Source of the DNA: Govania unica
GTDB taxonomy: Bacteria; Pseudomonadota; Alphaproteobacteria; Sphingomonadales; Govanellaceae
Length of the DNA: 64,000 nucleotides
Assembly: GCF_027920805.1 (NCBI RefSeq)
Contig: NZ_JANWOI010000002.1
Span: 1 to 64,000 of the forward strand
Reading direction: 5' to 3'
Part shown: one piece after another, positions 24,517 through 32,920 of the stretch
Layout: each line of letters starts with the position of its first letter
How positions within the stretch are numbered: the stretch's first letter is position 1
Translations under genes and position numbers: made by a program
The notes under the pieces: generated by a model
Told to the model about the DNA's origin: nothing
Seen by the model: only the letters and a program-made list of their open reading frames with translations
Database searches by the model: none

Positions 24517-25211
24517 TGGGTGATTTCGGGTCGATGATGGTGACCTTGTCCACATGGGCGCTGCCCGTGGTACTGGCGATCACGCTCCATGAGGCGGCCC
24601 ATGGCTATGTGGCCAATATGTTTGGCGACGATACGGCGAAACGGTTGGGGCGCGTCAGCTTCAATCCGATCCGGCATATCGACCCGTTCGGCACCATTAT
24701 CATGCCGCTGATGCTGTTCTTCATGAAGTCGCCCTTCATGTTCGGCTATGCCAAGCCGGTGCCGGTGGATTTCAGCCGTCTCAGGAACCCGCGCACCGAC
24801 ATGATCTGGGTGGCGCTGGCCGGGCCGGGGATCAATTTCGTCATTGCGCTGGTGGCGGCCCTGCTGATCCATGCCACGCTCTGGGTACCCGGGCTCGCGC
24901 AGAAATGGTTCCTGATCAATCTTTTGAATACCATTCAGTTCAATCTGCTGATCGCTGTGTTCAACATGCTGCCGATCCCGCCGCTTGATGGCGGACGGGT
25001 GCTGGTGGGGATCCTGCCGGACCGTCTGGCGCGTCCGATTGCCAATCTTGAACCCTATGGAATGTTTATTCTTTTGGGGCTTTTGCTGGTGCTGCCGGTG
25101 GTCGGTAGCCTGATCGGCATCAATGTCAGCCTGTTTTCCTGGGTCGTGTTGCCTCCGGTCGAGTTTCTCTATAATTTTATCCTGGATCACGTGGTCGGTT
25201 TTGCGAGGTAA
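24516..25211 (+). CDS. Site-2 protease family membrane metallopeptidase (M50)
   Basis: 231 aa, five or six membrane helices. The zinc-binding motif is H25-E-A-A-H29 (ITLHEAAHGYVA) and the third ligand is in NMLPIPPLDGGRVL. This short type without PDZ domain is common between nagZ and scpA in alphaproteobacteria. It would cleave membrane proteins within the bilayer; its substrate is unknown. Nearly no spacing on either side (nagZ overlap of one base, scpA 9 bases away). Confidence 0.94.
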   Translation: MGDFGSMMVTLSTWALPVVLAITLHEAAHGYVANMFGDDTAKRLGRVSFNPIRHIDPFGTIIMPLMLFFMKSPFMFGYAKPVPVDFSRLRNPRTDMIWVALAGPGINFVIALVAALLIHATLWVPGLAQKWFLINLLNTIQFNLLIAVFNMLPIPPLDGGRVLVGILPDRLARPIANLEPYGMFILLGLLLVLPVVGSLIGINVSLFSWVVLPPVEFLYNFILDHVVGFAR

Positions 25212-25220
25212 GCTGACCAG

Positions 25221-26027
25221 ATGAGCGACGACAGCGCAGATATTTTGCCAGATCAAGTCCCGCCGCTTCCAAGCGGTGAGGAGGATATTGAGCGTCTGGT
25301 CATCGACATCGACGGCTTCGAAGGCCCGCTCGATGTCCTGCTGTCGCTCGCGCGGACCCAGAAGGTCGATCTCAAACAAATTTCCATTCTGGCGCTGGTC
25401 GAGCAATATCTGCTGTTCATTGCCGCCGCGCGCAAAGTGCGTCTGGAACTCGCAGCTGATTATCTGGTGATGGCGGCCTGGCTTGCTTATCTTAAATCGC
25501 GCCTGCTGTTGCCGATCGAGGAAGAGGAAGAACCCTCGGCCGAGGAAATGGCGGCCAAGCTCGCCCATCGGCTTGCCCGCCTTGAAGCCATGCGGGAGGC
25601 GGCGGCACGTCTGATGGCCAAGGACCGCATCGGCCGCGATGTGTTCACGCGCGGCCGCCCCGAAGGCATCAGCATCAGCCGCACGGCGCTTTATGACGTG
25701 ACGCTCTATGAGCTTCTCAAAGCCTATGCTGACTATACGGCGCGCACCCGGGTCATCGAGATGAAGATCCCGCGCGCCAATGTGTTTTCACTTGAAGCGG
25801 CGCTCGAACGGCTGGCCCGCATGGTCGGGCATGCGGTCGACTGGACGGCGCTTGACGGCTTTCTGCCGGAATTTATTGGCGATCAGCGGACGCGGCGCTC
25901 GGCCGCAGCCAGCATGTTTGTCGCGGCGCTCGAACTGACCCGGCAGGGCAAGCTCGATCTGCGGCAGGGGCAGGCTTATGGGCCGCTCTATCTGCGCTCG
26001 CGCGGCGATCTGCCAGAGCATTCATAA
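25221..26027 (+). CDS. scpA: Segregation and condensation protein A
   Basis: 268 aa. Kleisin subunit of the SMC-ScpAB complex that organises and segregates chromosomes. IDIDGFEGPLDVLLSLARTQ is the conserved N-terminus that binds the SMC neck; YLVMAAWLAYLKSRLLLP is the second conserved block. The C-terminus has the winged-helix pattern (FVAALELTRQGKLDLRQ). Followed by scpB after 14 bases. Confidence 0.96.
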   Translation: MSDDSADILPDQVPPLPSGEEDIERLVIDIDGFEGPLDVLLSLARTQKVDLKQISILALVEQYLLFIAAARKVRLELAADYLVMAAWLAYLKSRLLLPIEEEEEPSAEEMAAKLAHRLARLEAMREAAARLMAKDRIGRDVFTRGRPEGISISRTALYDVTLYELLKAYADYTARTRVIEMKIPRANVFSLEAALERLARMVGHAVDWTALDGFLPEFIGDQRTRRSAAASMFVAALELTRQGKLDLRQGQAYGPLYLRSRGDLPEHS

Positions 26028-26041
26028 GGGACCGGACCGTC

Positions 26042-26725
26042 ATGGCGCTGCACGAGTATTTGCGAACTGTTGAGGCCCTGCTGTTTGCCTCAGCCGCCCC
26101 CCTGAGCGAACATGACCTCCAAAGCCGTCTGCCCGAAGATGTGGACGCCGGCGCTTTGTTGCAGGAGTTGCAGGCCCATTACGCCCCGCGCGGTGTCAAT
26201 CTGGTGGAAGTCGGCGGCAAATGGCTGTTCCGCACCGCCCCCGATCTTGCTTTTCTGCTGCGGAAAGAGGTCGAGGAACCGCGCAAACTGTCACGCGCAG
26301 CGGTCGAAACCCTTGCCATCATCGCCTATCAGCAGCCGGTCACCCGGGCCGAGATCGAGGATATTCGCGGCGTATCGCTCAGCAAAGGCACCGTCGATGT
26401 GCTGATGGAAGCCGGCTGGGTGCGTCCGCGCGGCCGCCGTAAAGTCCCGGGCCGGCCCTTGATGTATGGCACGACTGAGGATTTTCTGGTTCATTTCGGT
26501 CTCGAAACAGTGAAGGACCTGCCGGGGATCGAGGAATTGCGCGCCGCCGGTCTTCTCGATCATGTGAACCTCGGGGTGCTGGATTTGCAGTCCACAGAGG
26601 ACGATACTGAAGACGAAGAACCCGTGTTCCCTGGCTTTGAGCCGGAAGACGACGCGGAAACCGGAGACGAGGATCAGGATGCGGACTCCGCTGAAGATCA
26701 GACATCCGGGGAGACCGGGCACTAA
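26042..26725 (+). CDS. scpB: Segregation and condensation protein B
   Basis: 227 aa. Two winged-helix domains: LRTVEALLFASAAPLSEHDL at the start, and RAAVETLAIIAYQQPVTRAE with IEDIRGVS in the second; GRPLMYGTTEDFLVHFGL is the family C-terminal mark. The last 40 residues are an acidic tail (many D/E). It works as a dimer on ScpA. ATG start at 26042. Confidence 0.96.
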   Translation: MALHEYLRTVEALLFASAAPLSEHDLQSRLPEDVDAGALLQELQAHYAPRGVNLVEVGGKWLFRTAPDLAFLLRKEVEEPRKLSRAAVETLAIIAYQQPVTRAEIEDIRGVSLSKGTVDVLMEAGWVRPRGRRKVPGRPLMYGTTEDFLVHFGLETVKDLPGIEELRAAGLLDHVNLGVLDLQSTEDDTEDEEPVFPGFEPEDDAETGDEDQDADSAEDQTSGETGH

Positions 26726-26848
26726 CAGGGTCCGCCCGAGCCTTCGTCATTGCGGGAACGGGTGGTTTTTGCGACACTGCGCGGGCATTTTTATGGGGCG
26801 CGATGACGTGTCCCCATGCTTTACACGAGTTTCAGGACGGAGCGGATA

Positions 26849-27082
26849 ATGGGCGGGTTAAGTTTCTGGCATATCATGATCGTGGGCTTGTTGTTTGTCC
26901 TGTTGTTTGGACGCGGCAGGATTTCCGACGTCATGGGCGACGTGGCCAAGGGCATTCGCAGCTTCAAGAAGGGACTGCAGGACGAAGACGAGGATGTCCG
27001 CGATGATAAGCCGCGCACCATCACCGAAGAGCGCGTCGAGGCCGCAAAGCCCAAGAGCAACGACGACGCCAAAACGCATTGA
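26849..27082 (+). CDS. tatA: Sec-independent translocase protein TatA
   Basis: 77 aa. A short N-terminal transmembrane helix ([16 protein letters not shown]), the FGRGRIS hinge with conserved F-G, an amphipathic helix ([16 protein letters not shown]) and a charged tail. It forms the pore-like oligomer for folded twin-arginine substrates. ATG at 26849 after GGACGGAGC; the frame is open 11 codons upstream. Start of the tatABC set; the Tat-signalled molybdenum hydroxylase at 15.2-17.8 kb is a likely client. Confidence 0.96.
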   Translation: MGGLSFWHIMIVGLLFVLLFGRGRISDVMGDVAKGIRSFKKGLQDEDEDVRDDKPRTITEERVEAAKPKSNDDAKTH

Positions 27083-27105
27083 GCTTTGAAAGATCGAGAT
27101 CCTGA

Positions 27106-27510
27106 ATGTTCGATGTCGGTTGGAGTGAGCTTCTGGTCATAGGAGTTGTGGCCGTGGTGGTGGTGGGTCCGAAGGACCTGCCAAAGGTTTTGCGTGCCTC
27201 GGCGCAAATGCTGCGCAAGGCGCGCAGTCTCGCTGACGAGCTGAAAGCAGGCGTCAATGATCTGATCGAGGAAGCCGAAATCGACGAGGTGAAGAAATCC
27301 ATACACCATGTTTCGAACTTCGATCCGCGTAAGCGACTTGAGGCTTATATTGATCCGACCACAGGGGCCTATGTGCCGCCGTCTCCGGAAGGGGAGGATG
27401 TGGCCGAGCCGGTGAAAACCGAAACGGCGGAACCGCAGAAAACTGTAACGGCGGAGCCTCAAGAGAGTGCGGCCGCAGATCCAGAAAACGGGAAACGCAG
27501 CGGTGAATGA
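27106..27510 (+). CDS. tatB: Sec-independent translocase protein TatB
   Basis: 134 aa. MFDVGWSELLVIGVVAVVVV followed by the GPKDLPKVLR hinge is the TatB signature, with a long amphipathic helix and a disordered acidic tail of EPQ/AEP repeats. TatB with TatC recognises signal peptides. The tail overlaps the start of tatC by 8 bases. Confidence 0.96.
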   Translation: MFDVGWSELLVIGVVAVVVVGPKDLPKVLRASAQMLRKARSLADELKAGVNDLIEEAEIDEVKKSIHHVSNFDPRKRLEAYIDPTTGAYVPPSPEGEDVAEPVKTETAEPQKTVTAEPQESAAADPENGKRSGE

Positions 27511-28318
27511 CCAGGGGCTGGAAGACAGCAAAGCGCCGCTTCTTGAGCATTTGATCGAACTGAGGGCCCGGCTGATCCGCTCCCTATGGGGGGTCGTGCT
27601 GACATTTTTCGTTTGTTATTATTTTTCGAACGAGATTTACCAGTTCCTCACCCGCCCGCTGGCCGATGCGCTGGCCGGACGGGTCGATCGGCACATGATC
27701 TATACCAGCATGACCGAAGGATTTTTCACCCATGTGAAGGTGGCGTTCTTCGCCTCCATGGTGGTGTCCTTTCCGCTGGTGGCCAATCAGATCTGGAAAT
27801 TCGTCGCCCCCGGACTTTACAAGAACGAGCGCCGGGCCTTTCTGCCCTTTCTGCTGGCGACGCCGGTGTTGTTCATCATGGGCGCGGCCTTCGTTTATTA
27901 TTTCATCATGCCCGCCGCCTGGCATTTTTTCCTGAGCTTCGAGACCCCCGCCGAACATGGCGGCATGGCTATTGAATTGCAGCCCAAGGTCAATGAATAT
28001 CTGTCGCTCGTCATGACCCTGATGTTCGCTTTCGGCTTCAGTTTCGAGATGCCGGTGGTGCTGGTGCTGCTCGGCCGTGCCGGAATCCTGTCGGCCGATG
28101 ATCTGGTGGAAAAACGGCGCTATGCCATTCTTGGCATTTTTGTTGTGGCCGCCATCGTCACGCCGCCCGATCCGCTCAGCCAGATCGGCCTTGGGCTTTG
28201 CATGATGGCGCTTTATGAAATTTCTATCCTGATCATTCGCGTGACCGAACGCCGCCGAAAGGCGGATCGTAATGCGGCAGATCTTTCAGACACAACACTC
28301 GACACAAGAAACGAATAG
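27503..28318 (+). CDS. tatC: Sec-independent translocase protein TatC
   Basis: 271 aa, six transmembrane helices. Conserved LLEHLIELRARLIRSLWGVV, EGFFTHVKVAFFASMVVSFP and the FAPGLY-like FVAPGLYKNERRA segment; FGFSFEMPVVLVLL near helix 4. The start is set to the GTG at 27503 (NDQGLEDSKAPLLEHL); a GTG at 27467 would lie further inside tatB. Receptor for twin-arginine signals. Confidence 0.95.
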   Translation: MNDQGLEDSKAPLLEHLIELRARLIRSLWGVVLTFFVCYYFSNEIYQFLTRPLADALAGRVDRHMIYTSMTEGFFTHVKVAFFASMVVSFPLVANQIWKFVAPGLYKNERRAFLPFLLATPVLFIMGAAFVYYFIMPAAWHFFLSFETPAEHGGMAIELQPKVNEYLSLVMTLMFAFGFSFEMPVVLVLLGRAGILSADDLVEKRRYAILGIFVVAAIVTPPDPLSQIGLGLCMMALYEISILIIRVTERRRKADRNAADLSDTTLDTRNE

Positions 28319-28321
28319 ACA

Positions 28322-29599
28322 ATGATTGACATCAAAGCGTTACGCGACAATCCGCAGGTTTTTGATCAGGGCTGGGAGCGCCGGGGACTGGCCCCCATGA
28401 GCGCCGGATTGCTGGCCATCGACGAAAAGCGCCGGGCGCTTCAGACCGAAATCCAGGGCTTGCTGGCGCGCCGCAACGACGCTTCCCGCCAGATCGGGGA
28501 GCTGAAGAAAAAAGGCGAGAATGCCGACGCGGTGATGGCCGAAGTCGCCACTCTCAAAGCCCGTCTGCCGGAGCTTGAGGAGGCCGAGCGCACCCTCGCC
28601 ACCGAGCTTGAGGATCAATTGGCTCGGCTGCCCAATATCCCAGCCGACGAAACCCCGGACGGCGCGGATGAAAGCGGCAATGTGGAAACCCGCCGGTTCG
28701 GCACCCCACGTGAGTTCGATTTTACTCCGCGCGAGCATTTCGATCTCGGCGAGGCGCTCGGTCAGATGCATTTCGACCGTGCCGCCAAGCTCTCAGGCTC
28801 GCGTTTCGTGGTGCTGTCCGGTGCGCTTGCCCGGCTCGAACGGGCGCTTGGCGCCTTCATGATCGACCTTCATACCGACAGCCACGGCTATCGCGAAATG
28901 GCCACGCCGATCCTCGTGCGTGACGAAGCCATGTTCGGCACCGGCCAGCTGCCGAAATTCGCCGATGATTTCTTCCGCACCACCAACGGCTTTTCGCTCA
29001 TCCCGACGGCCGAGGTGACGCTGACCAATCAGCACATGGATGAAATCCTGGACGAAGACAAGCTGCCGCTCCGCTATGCCGCGCTCACGCCCTGTTTCCG
29101 GTCCGAAGCCGGGGCAGCGGGCAAGGACACGCGCGGCATGATCCGCCAGCATCAGTTCATGAAGGTGGAAATCGTCAGCCTCACCACCCCCGAACAGGCC
29201 GCCGCCGAGCATGAGCGCCTGACCGGTTGCGCCGAAGAAGTGCTGAAACGGCTTGAGCTTCCCTATCGCGTGCTTGAACTCTGCACTGGCGATATCGGCT
29301 TTTCGGCCTGCCGCACCTTTGATCTTGAAGTCTGGTTGCCCGGGCAGGGCGTCTATCGCGAAATTTCCAGCTGCTCGCATTTCGGCGATTTCCAGGCCCG
29401 GCGCATGAAGACGCGCTATCGTCCGGCGGGGGCCAAGGACACTCGCTTTATCCATACCCTGAACGGCTCCGGCCTTGCGGTCGGGCGGACGCTTGTGGCG
29501 GTGCTGGAAAATTATCAGCAGGCCGACGGCAGCATCCGCGTGCCCGAGGTGCTGCGGCCCTATATGAACGGCCTTGAGGTCATCAGCAAAGATGTCTGA
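28322..29599 (+). CDS. serS: Serine--tRNA ligase
   Basis: 425 aa. Class II synthetase with N-terminal coiled-coil arm (residues about 27-105, [20 protein letters not shown]) that contacts the long variable arm of tRNA-Ser. Motif 2 is [20 protein letters not shown] and motif 3 is [22 protein letters not shown] three bases after the tatC stop; the 3' end overlaps surE by 8 bases. Confidence 0.98.
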   Translation: MIDIKALRDNPQVFDQGWERRGLAPMSAGLLAIDEKRRALQTEIQGLLARRNDASRQIGELKKKGENADAVMAEVATLKARLPELEEAERTLATELEDQLARLPNIPADETPDGADESGNVETRRFGTPREFDFTPREHFDLGEALGQMHFDRAAKLSGSRFVVLSGALARLERALGAFMIDLHTDSHGYREMATPILVRDEAMFGTGQLPKFADDFFRTTNGFSLIPTAEVTLTNQHMDEILDEDKLPLRYAALTPCFRSEAGAAGKDTRGMIRQHQFMKVEIVSLTTPEQAAAEHERLTGCAEEVLKRLELPYRVLELCTGDIGFSACRTFDLEVWLPGQGVYREISSCSHFGDFQARRMKTRYRPAGAKDTRFIHTLNGSGLAVGRTLVAVLENYQQADGSIRVPEVLRPYMNGLEVISKDV

Positions 29600-30377
29600 G
29601 TTTGCCCATCACCGCATTTTGCTCACCAATGACGACGGTGTGAACGCCCATGGGCTCAAAGTGCTTGAGGGCATTGCACGGAGTTTGAGCGACGACATCT
29701 GGATCGTCGCCCCCGAGCTTGAGCAAAGCGGCGCAAGCCACGGACTGACCCTGAGCCAGCCGCTCCGCGTGCGGGAAATCGCGCCCCGCCATTATGCGGT
29801 GCAGGGCACGCCCACCGACTGCGTGATGCTCGCCGTGCATGAGCTGATGGGGGAGCAAAAGCCCACGCTTTTGCTGTCGGGCGTCAATCGCGGCGCCAAT
29901 CTTGCCGAGGACGTGACCTATTCGGGAACCATCGCCGGGGCTATGGAAGGCTTGCTTTGCGGCATTCCGTCCATCGCCTTCAGTCAGGTGGTGGGACGTC
30001 ATGCGACGCCCGAACATTTCGCGACGGCGGTGCAGCATGGCCCGGCGCTCGTGCGGGATCTTCTGAGGGCGGGCTGGGGCAAGGACGTGCTCATCAATGT
30101 CAATTTCCCCGGTGTTGCCCCAGATGATGTCAAAGGCATCGAGGTCACGCGGCAGGGCTTCCGTGACGAGTCCGAGCTTGTGATTGACAAGCGCGAGGAC
30201 GCACGCGGCTTTCCCTATTACTGGTTCGGCTTTCGCCGCAATTACGGCAATCCAGACGCGGGCATCGATCTTCGGGCGGTGCGCGACGGCTATATTTCCG
30301 TCACGCCGCTGCATCTCGATCTGACGCAAGACCGCGCCCTGGCCGGTCTCGCGCAAGCGCTTGAAAAGAAGTTTTGA
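29592..30377 (+). CDS. surE: 5'/3'-nucleotidase SurE
   Basis: 261 aa. The metal-binding start [17 protein letters not shown] carries D-D, then [16 protein letters not shown] with S and N-like ligand positions, [14 protein letters not shown] and [20 protein letters not shown]. It dephosphorylates nucleoside monophosphates and is linked to pcm in many bacteria, as here. ATG at 29592 inside the end of serS; the track of open frame begins six codons earlier. Confidence 0.96.
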   Translation: MSEFAHHRILLTNDDGVNAHGLKVLEGIARSLSDDIWIVAPELEQSGASHGLTLSQPLRVREIAPRHYAVQGTPTDCVMLAVHELMGEQKPTLLLSGVNRGANLAEDVTYSGTIAGAMEGLLCGIPSIAFSQVVGRHATPEHFATAVQHGPALVRDLLRAGWGKDVLINVNFPGVAPDDVKGIEVTRQGFRDESELVIDKREDARGFPYYWFGFRRNYGNPDAGIDLRAVRDGYISVTPLHLDLTQDRALAGLAQALEKKF

Positions 30378-30384
30378 GGAGACA

Positions 30385-31041
30385 ATGGCCCACAGCGACA
30401 TGGATGGCGACAGCGCGCAAAAAATCGCGCTGGTGATGGAACTCAGAAGCGGCGGCATCGATCACAAGATTTTGTCGATTATCGAGACCATGCCGCGAGA
30501 GGTTTTCGTGCCGCCCCTGTTTCGCAACCGCGCCTATGAAAATGCGGCGCTGCCCATCGCCAGCGGCCAGACCATCAGCCAGCCCTATATCGTCGCCTAT
30601 ATGACGCAGTTGCTCGATCTCGGGCCGCGCATGAAGGTGCTCGAAATCGGCACCGGCTCGGGCTATCAGGCGGCGGTGCTCGCCCGGTTGTGCCGCAGGG
30701 TTTATACGATCGAACGCTACCGTACCCTTATTCGTGACGCCGAGATGCGCTTTGCCACCCTTAATATTCATAACATCACCACGCGCTTCGCTGACGGCTC
30801 CAAGGGCTGGCAGGAACAGGCTCCGTTCGATCGCATCCTGATGACCGCCGCCGCCCCCGAAGTGCCCGAGGCGCTGGTCGATCAATTGAAGGATGACGGC
30901 GTGCTGGTCGGCCCGATCGGCCCCGAAAGCGCCGAACAGATGATCGTGCGGGTGCGCAAGACGTCGACGGGCATCCTGCGCGAAGATCTCATGGTGACAC
31001 GCTTCGTACCGCTGGTGGCGGGCGTGGCCCGCGAGGTCTGA
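30385..31041 (+). CDS. pcm: Protein-L-isoaspartate O-methyltransferase
   Basis: 218 aa. Repairs isoaspartyl residues with SAM. IASGQTISQPYIVAYMTQLL, VLEIGTGSGYQAAVLARL (SAM motif I) and DGSKGWQEQAPFDRILMTAA are the family blocks. ATG at 30385 after AGGAG, 7 bases after the surE stop. Confidence 0.96.
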   Translation: MAHSDMDGDSAQKIALVMELRSGGIDHKILSIIETMPREVFVPPLFRNRAYENAALPIASGQTISQPYIVAYMTQLLDLGPRMKVLEIGTGSGYQAAVLARLCRRVYTIERYRTLIRDAEMRFATLNIHNITTRFADGSKGWQEQAPFDRILMTAAAPEVPEALVDQLKDDGVLVGPIGPESAEQMIVRVRKTSTGILREDLMVTRFVPLVAGVAREV

Positions 31042-31047
31042 GCGGGC

Positions 31048-32046
31048 ATGGCGGGGGCGCATCATAAATGGGGCCTGCTGATGTTGGTAACCCTGTTGTC
31101 CGGATGCGGCAGCGGAGGCCCCGATCGTGACGGCCGCACCAGCTGGGACGTGCGCAATTCGCCGGTGCCGGTGCCCTTTCCCAAACCGCGCCCCCAGACG
31201 ACGCGCGCGTCGACCGTGACATCTGTCGCGGCGGTTCCGTCAGCTACCCCATCCAATCTGGTTACGGTGGCGGCCGGGGATACTCTGTTCGCCATCTCGC
31301 GGCGGAACAAGGCCGACCTGCAGGCCATCATCCGCGCCAATGGGTTGGAGCCGCCTTATACGCTCATCGTCGGCCAACGCCTGCGCATTCCGGCGGAAAC
31401 CGTTCATATCGTGCAGAAGGGCGAGACCGGCTATGGCATCTCAAGGACTTACGGCGTCGACCTCGCGACGCTCGCCCAGGTCAACGGGCTGAAGTCGCCC
31501 TATCAGGTCAATCTCGGGCAACGCCTGGTGCTGCCGGGCGCGCAACCGCAAGCGCCGGTCGTGCAGGCGGTGACGGCTTTGCCGCCGCAGAGGACGGTCG
31601 TGGTTGCTGATCCGGCCGTTGCTTTACCGACGCCCGCGACCACGGCCGCCATTATGCCAGCTTTGCCCACAAGCGGCTTCGATTGGCCAGCACGCGGGCG
31701 CATTCTCTCAAGCTACGGCCCCAAACCGCACGGCCTGCACAACGACGGCATCAATATCGAGCGTCCGGCAGGCAGCCTTTTCAAAGCCGCCGACGCCGGG
31801 GTCGTGGTCTATGCCGGCAGTGACATCAAGGCCTACGGCAATCTCATCCTGCTGCGCCACGGCGACGGCTGGATCACCGCCTATGCCCATGCCGAGGAAC
31901 TGCTGGTCAAACGCGGCGACACCATCACCCGAGGCCAACCCCTCGGCCGCATCGGCGCAACCGGCAATGTCACCACCCCCCAACTCCATTTCGAAATCCG
32001 CCAGGGCCGCCGCACAATTGATCCGGCCTCACAACTGCCGGGGTGA
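31048..32046 (+). CDS. LysM/M23 lipoprotein, NlpD-like
   Basis: 332 aa. Signal with lipobox LSGC at about 17-20. Two LysM domains follow at about 71-114 (LVTVAAGDTLFAISRRNKAD) and 116-160 (VHIVQKGETGYGISRTYGVD), then a Pro/Ala linker and a C-terminal M23 (LytM) domain from about residue 212. In that domain the metal-binding HxxxD site reads GLHNDGINIERP and the later site is YAHAEE/PQLHFEIR. The aspartate position is not canonical, so the protein may be an amidase activator like NlpD and not itself an endopeptidase. It is downstream of surE-pcm, the usual nlpD position. The 3' end is duplicated at 32291-32369. Confidence 0.92.
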   Translation: MAGAHHKWGLLMLVTLLSGCGSGGPDRDGRTSWDVRNSPVPVPFPKPRPQTTRASTVTSVAAVPSATPSNLVTVAAGDTLFAISRRNKADLQAIIRANGLEPPYTLIVGQRLRIPAETVHIVQKGETGYGISRTYGVDLATLAQVNGLKSPYQVNLGQRLVLPGAQPQAPVVQAVTALPPQRTVVVADPAVALPTPATTAAIMPALPTSGFDWPARGRILSSYGPKPHGLHNDGINIERPAGSLFKAADAGVVVYAGSDIKAYGNLILLRHGDGWITAYAHAEELLVKRGDTITRGQPLGRIGATGNVTTPQLHFEIRQGRRTIDPASQLPG

Positions 32047-32369
32047 TCGAGAAGTTGGATTGCCGGTGTCCACGCCCGGCAATGACATGTTTTCACTTAC
32101 CGAAATTGTCATGACCGGGCTTGACCCGGTCATCCATTCTTTAGATGCCAATCCCGGCGACCATCAATCGGCTGTCCCACTCTCAGCCGTCATCGCGAGC
32201 CGCGAAAGCGGCGCGGCGATCCAGATCTTCGGCGGCGGCCATCGGTCAGCGAGACTGGATTGCTTCGGCTCCGCCTCGCAATGACAATCTGAAATCCGTG
32301 AGGGCCGCTGGACCATAGACCAGGCCTCACAACTGTGGGGATCGAGAAGTTGGATTGCCGGTGTCCACC
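31993..32369. repeat. Duplicated 3' end of the LysM/M23 gene flanking repeat elements
   Basis: 31993-32073 (end of the gene and 27 bases beyond) is repeated with differences at 32291-32369. Both contain GAAATCCG, GGCCTCACAACTG and GATCGAGAAGTTGGATTGCC. The second copy still reads EIR-GR-TID-ASQL, as the gene does. Between the copies lie two type I stem-loops (32056-32087, degenerate; 32107-32137, stem ATGACCGGG/CCCGGTCAT) and a type II element (32189-32286). The second copy ends at the rsmD stop codon. This accounts for nearly the whole gap between the convergent genes. Confidence 0.85.
32189..32286. repeat. Type II palindromic repeat
   Basis: Starts GTCATCGCGAGCCGCGAAAG and ends GGCTCCGCCTCGCAATGACA, with CTGGATTGCTTC before the last arm. 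It is a diverged relative of the better kept element at 52238-52316. Confidence 0.8.
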
Positions 32370-32920
32370 TATACCCCGACCTCAGCAATCACCAACCGGC
32401 TGCCGCCAACGTTACGGTCCTTGAGGATCTCAAGCCAGCCGGGCAGGGGTAGGTCCTCACCTACCGCGGTTTCCATCACAATGACGCAGCCCGGCTTGAG
32501 CCAGCCCTGGTTTTGCGCTGCTTCAATCACCGGCGGGATCAGATTTTGCCCATAGGGTGGATCGAGAAAAATGCAATCGACGGGGGCGGTGGCGCGCGGC
32601 AGGCTGCGGGCGTCGCCGCGCAGGATGCGGGTCACGCTTGTGAGCCCAAGATCCTGAAGATTGCGTTGCAGCAGATCGAGCGACGCCCTCTCCAGGTCCA
32701 TGAACACCGCAGCCTTGGCCCCGCGTGACAGGGCCTCGATGCCGAGCGCGCCGGTACCGGCGAAAAAATCCGCCACCAGCGCGCCGTCAAATTCGAGATC
32801 GACGCCATGGGCCAGCATATTGAACAGCGTCTCACGCAGGCGGTCGGAGGTCGGACGCACCCGCTGATCGGCGGGTGGCGTCAGTTTACGACCGCGCAGG
32901 CGTCCGGCGATCACCCGCAT
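32369..32920 (-). CDS. rsmD: 16S rRNA (guanine(966)-N(2))-methyltransferase
   Basis: 183 aa. MRVIAGRLRGRKLTPP and RVRPTSDRLRETLFNML form the family N-terminus; FFAGTGALGIEALSRGA is SAM motif I; CIFLDPPYGQ is the DPPY catalytic motif for N2-guanine methylation. The ATG overlaps the rluB-type stop (ATGA). The last codons (EVGV) directly border the duplicated M23 gene end. Confidence 0.96.
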   Translation of the reverse strand: MRVIAGRLRGRKLTPPADQRVRPTSDRLRETLFNMLAHGVDLEFDGALVADFFAGTGALGIEALSRGAKAAVFMDLERASLDLLQRNLQDLGLTSVTRILRGDARSLPRATAPVDCIFLDPPYGQNLIPPVIEAAQNQGWLKPGCVIVMETAVGEDLPLPGWLEILKDRNVGGSRLVIAEVGV

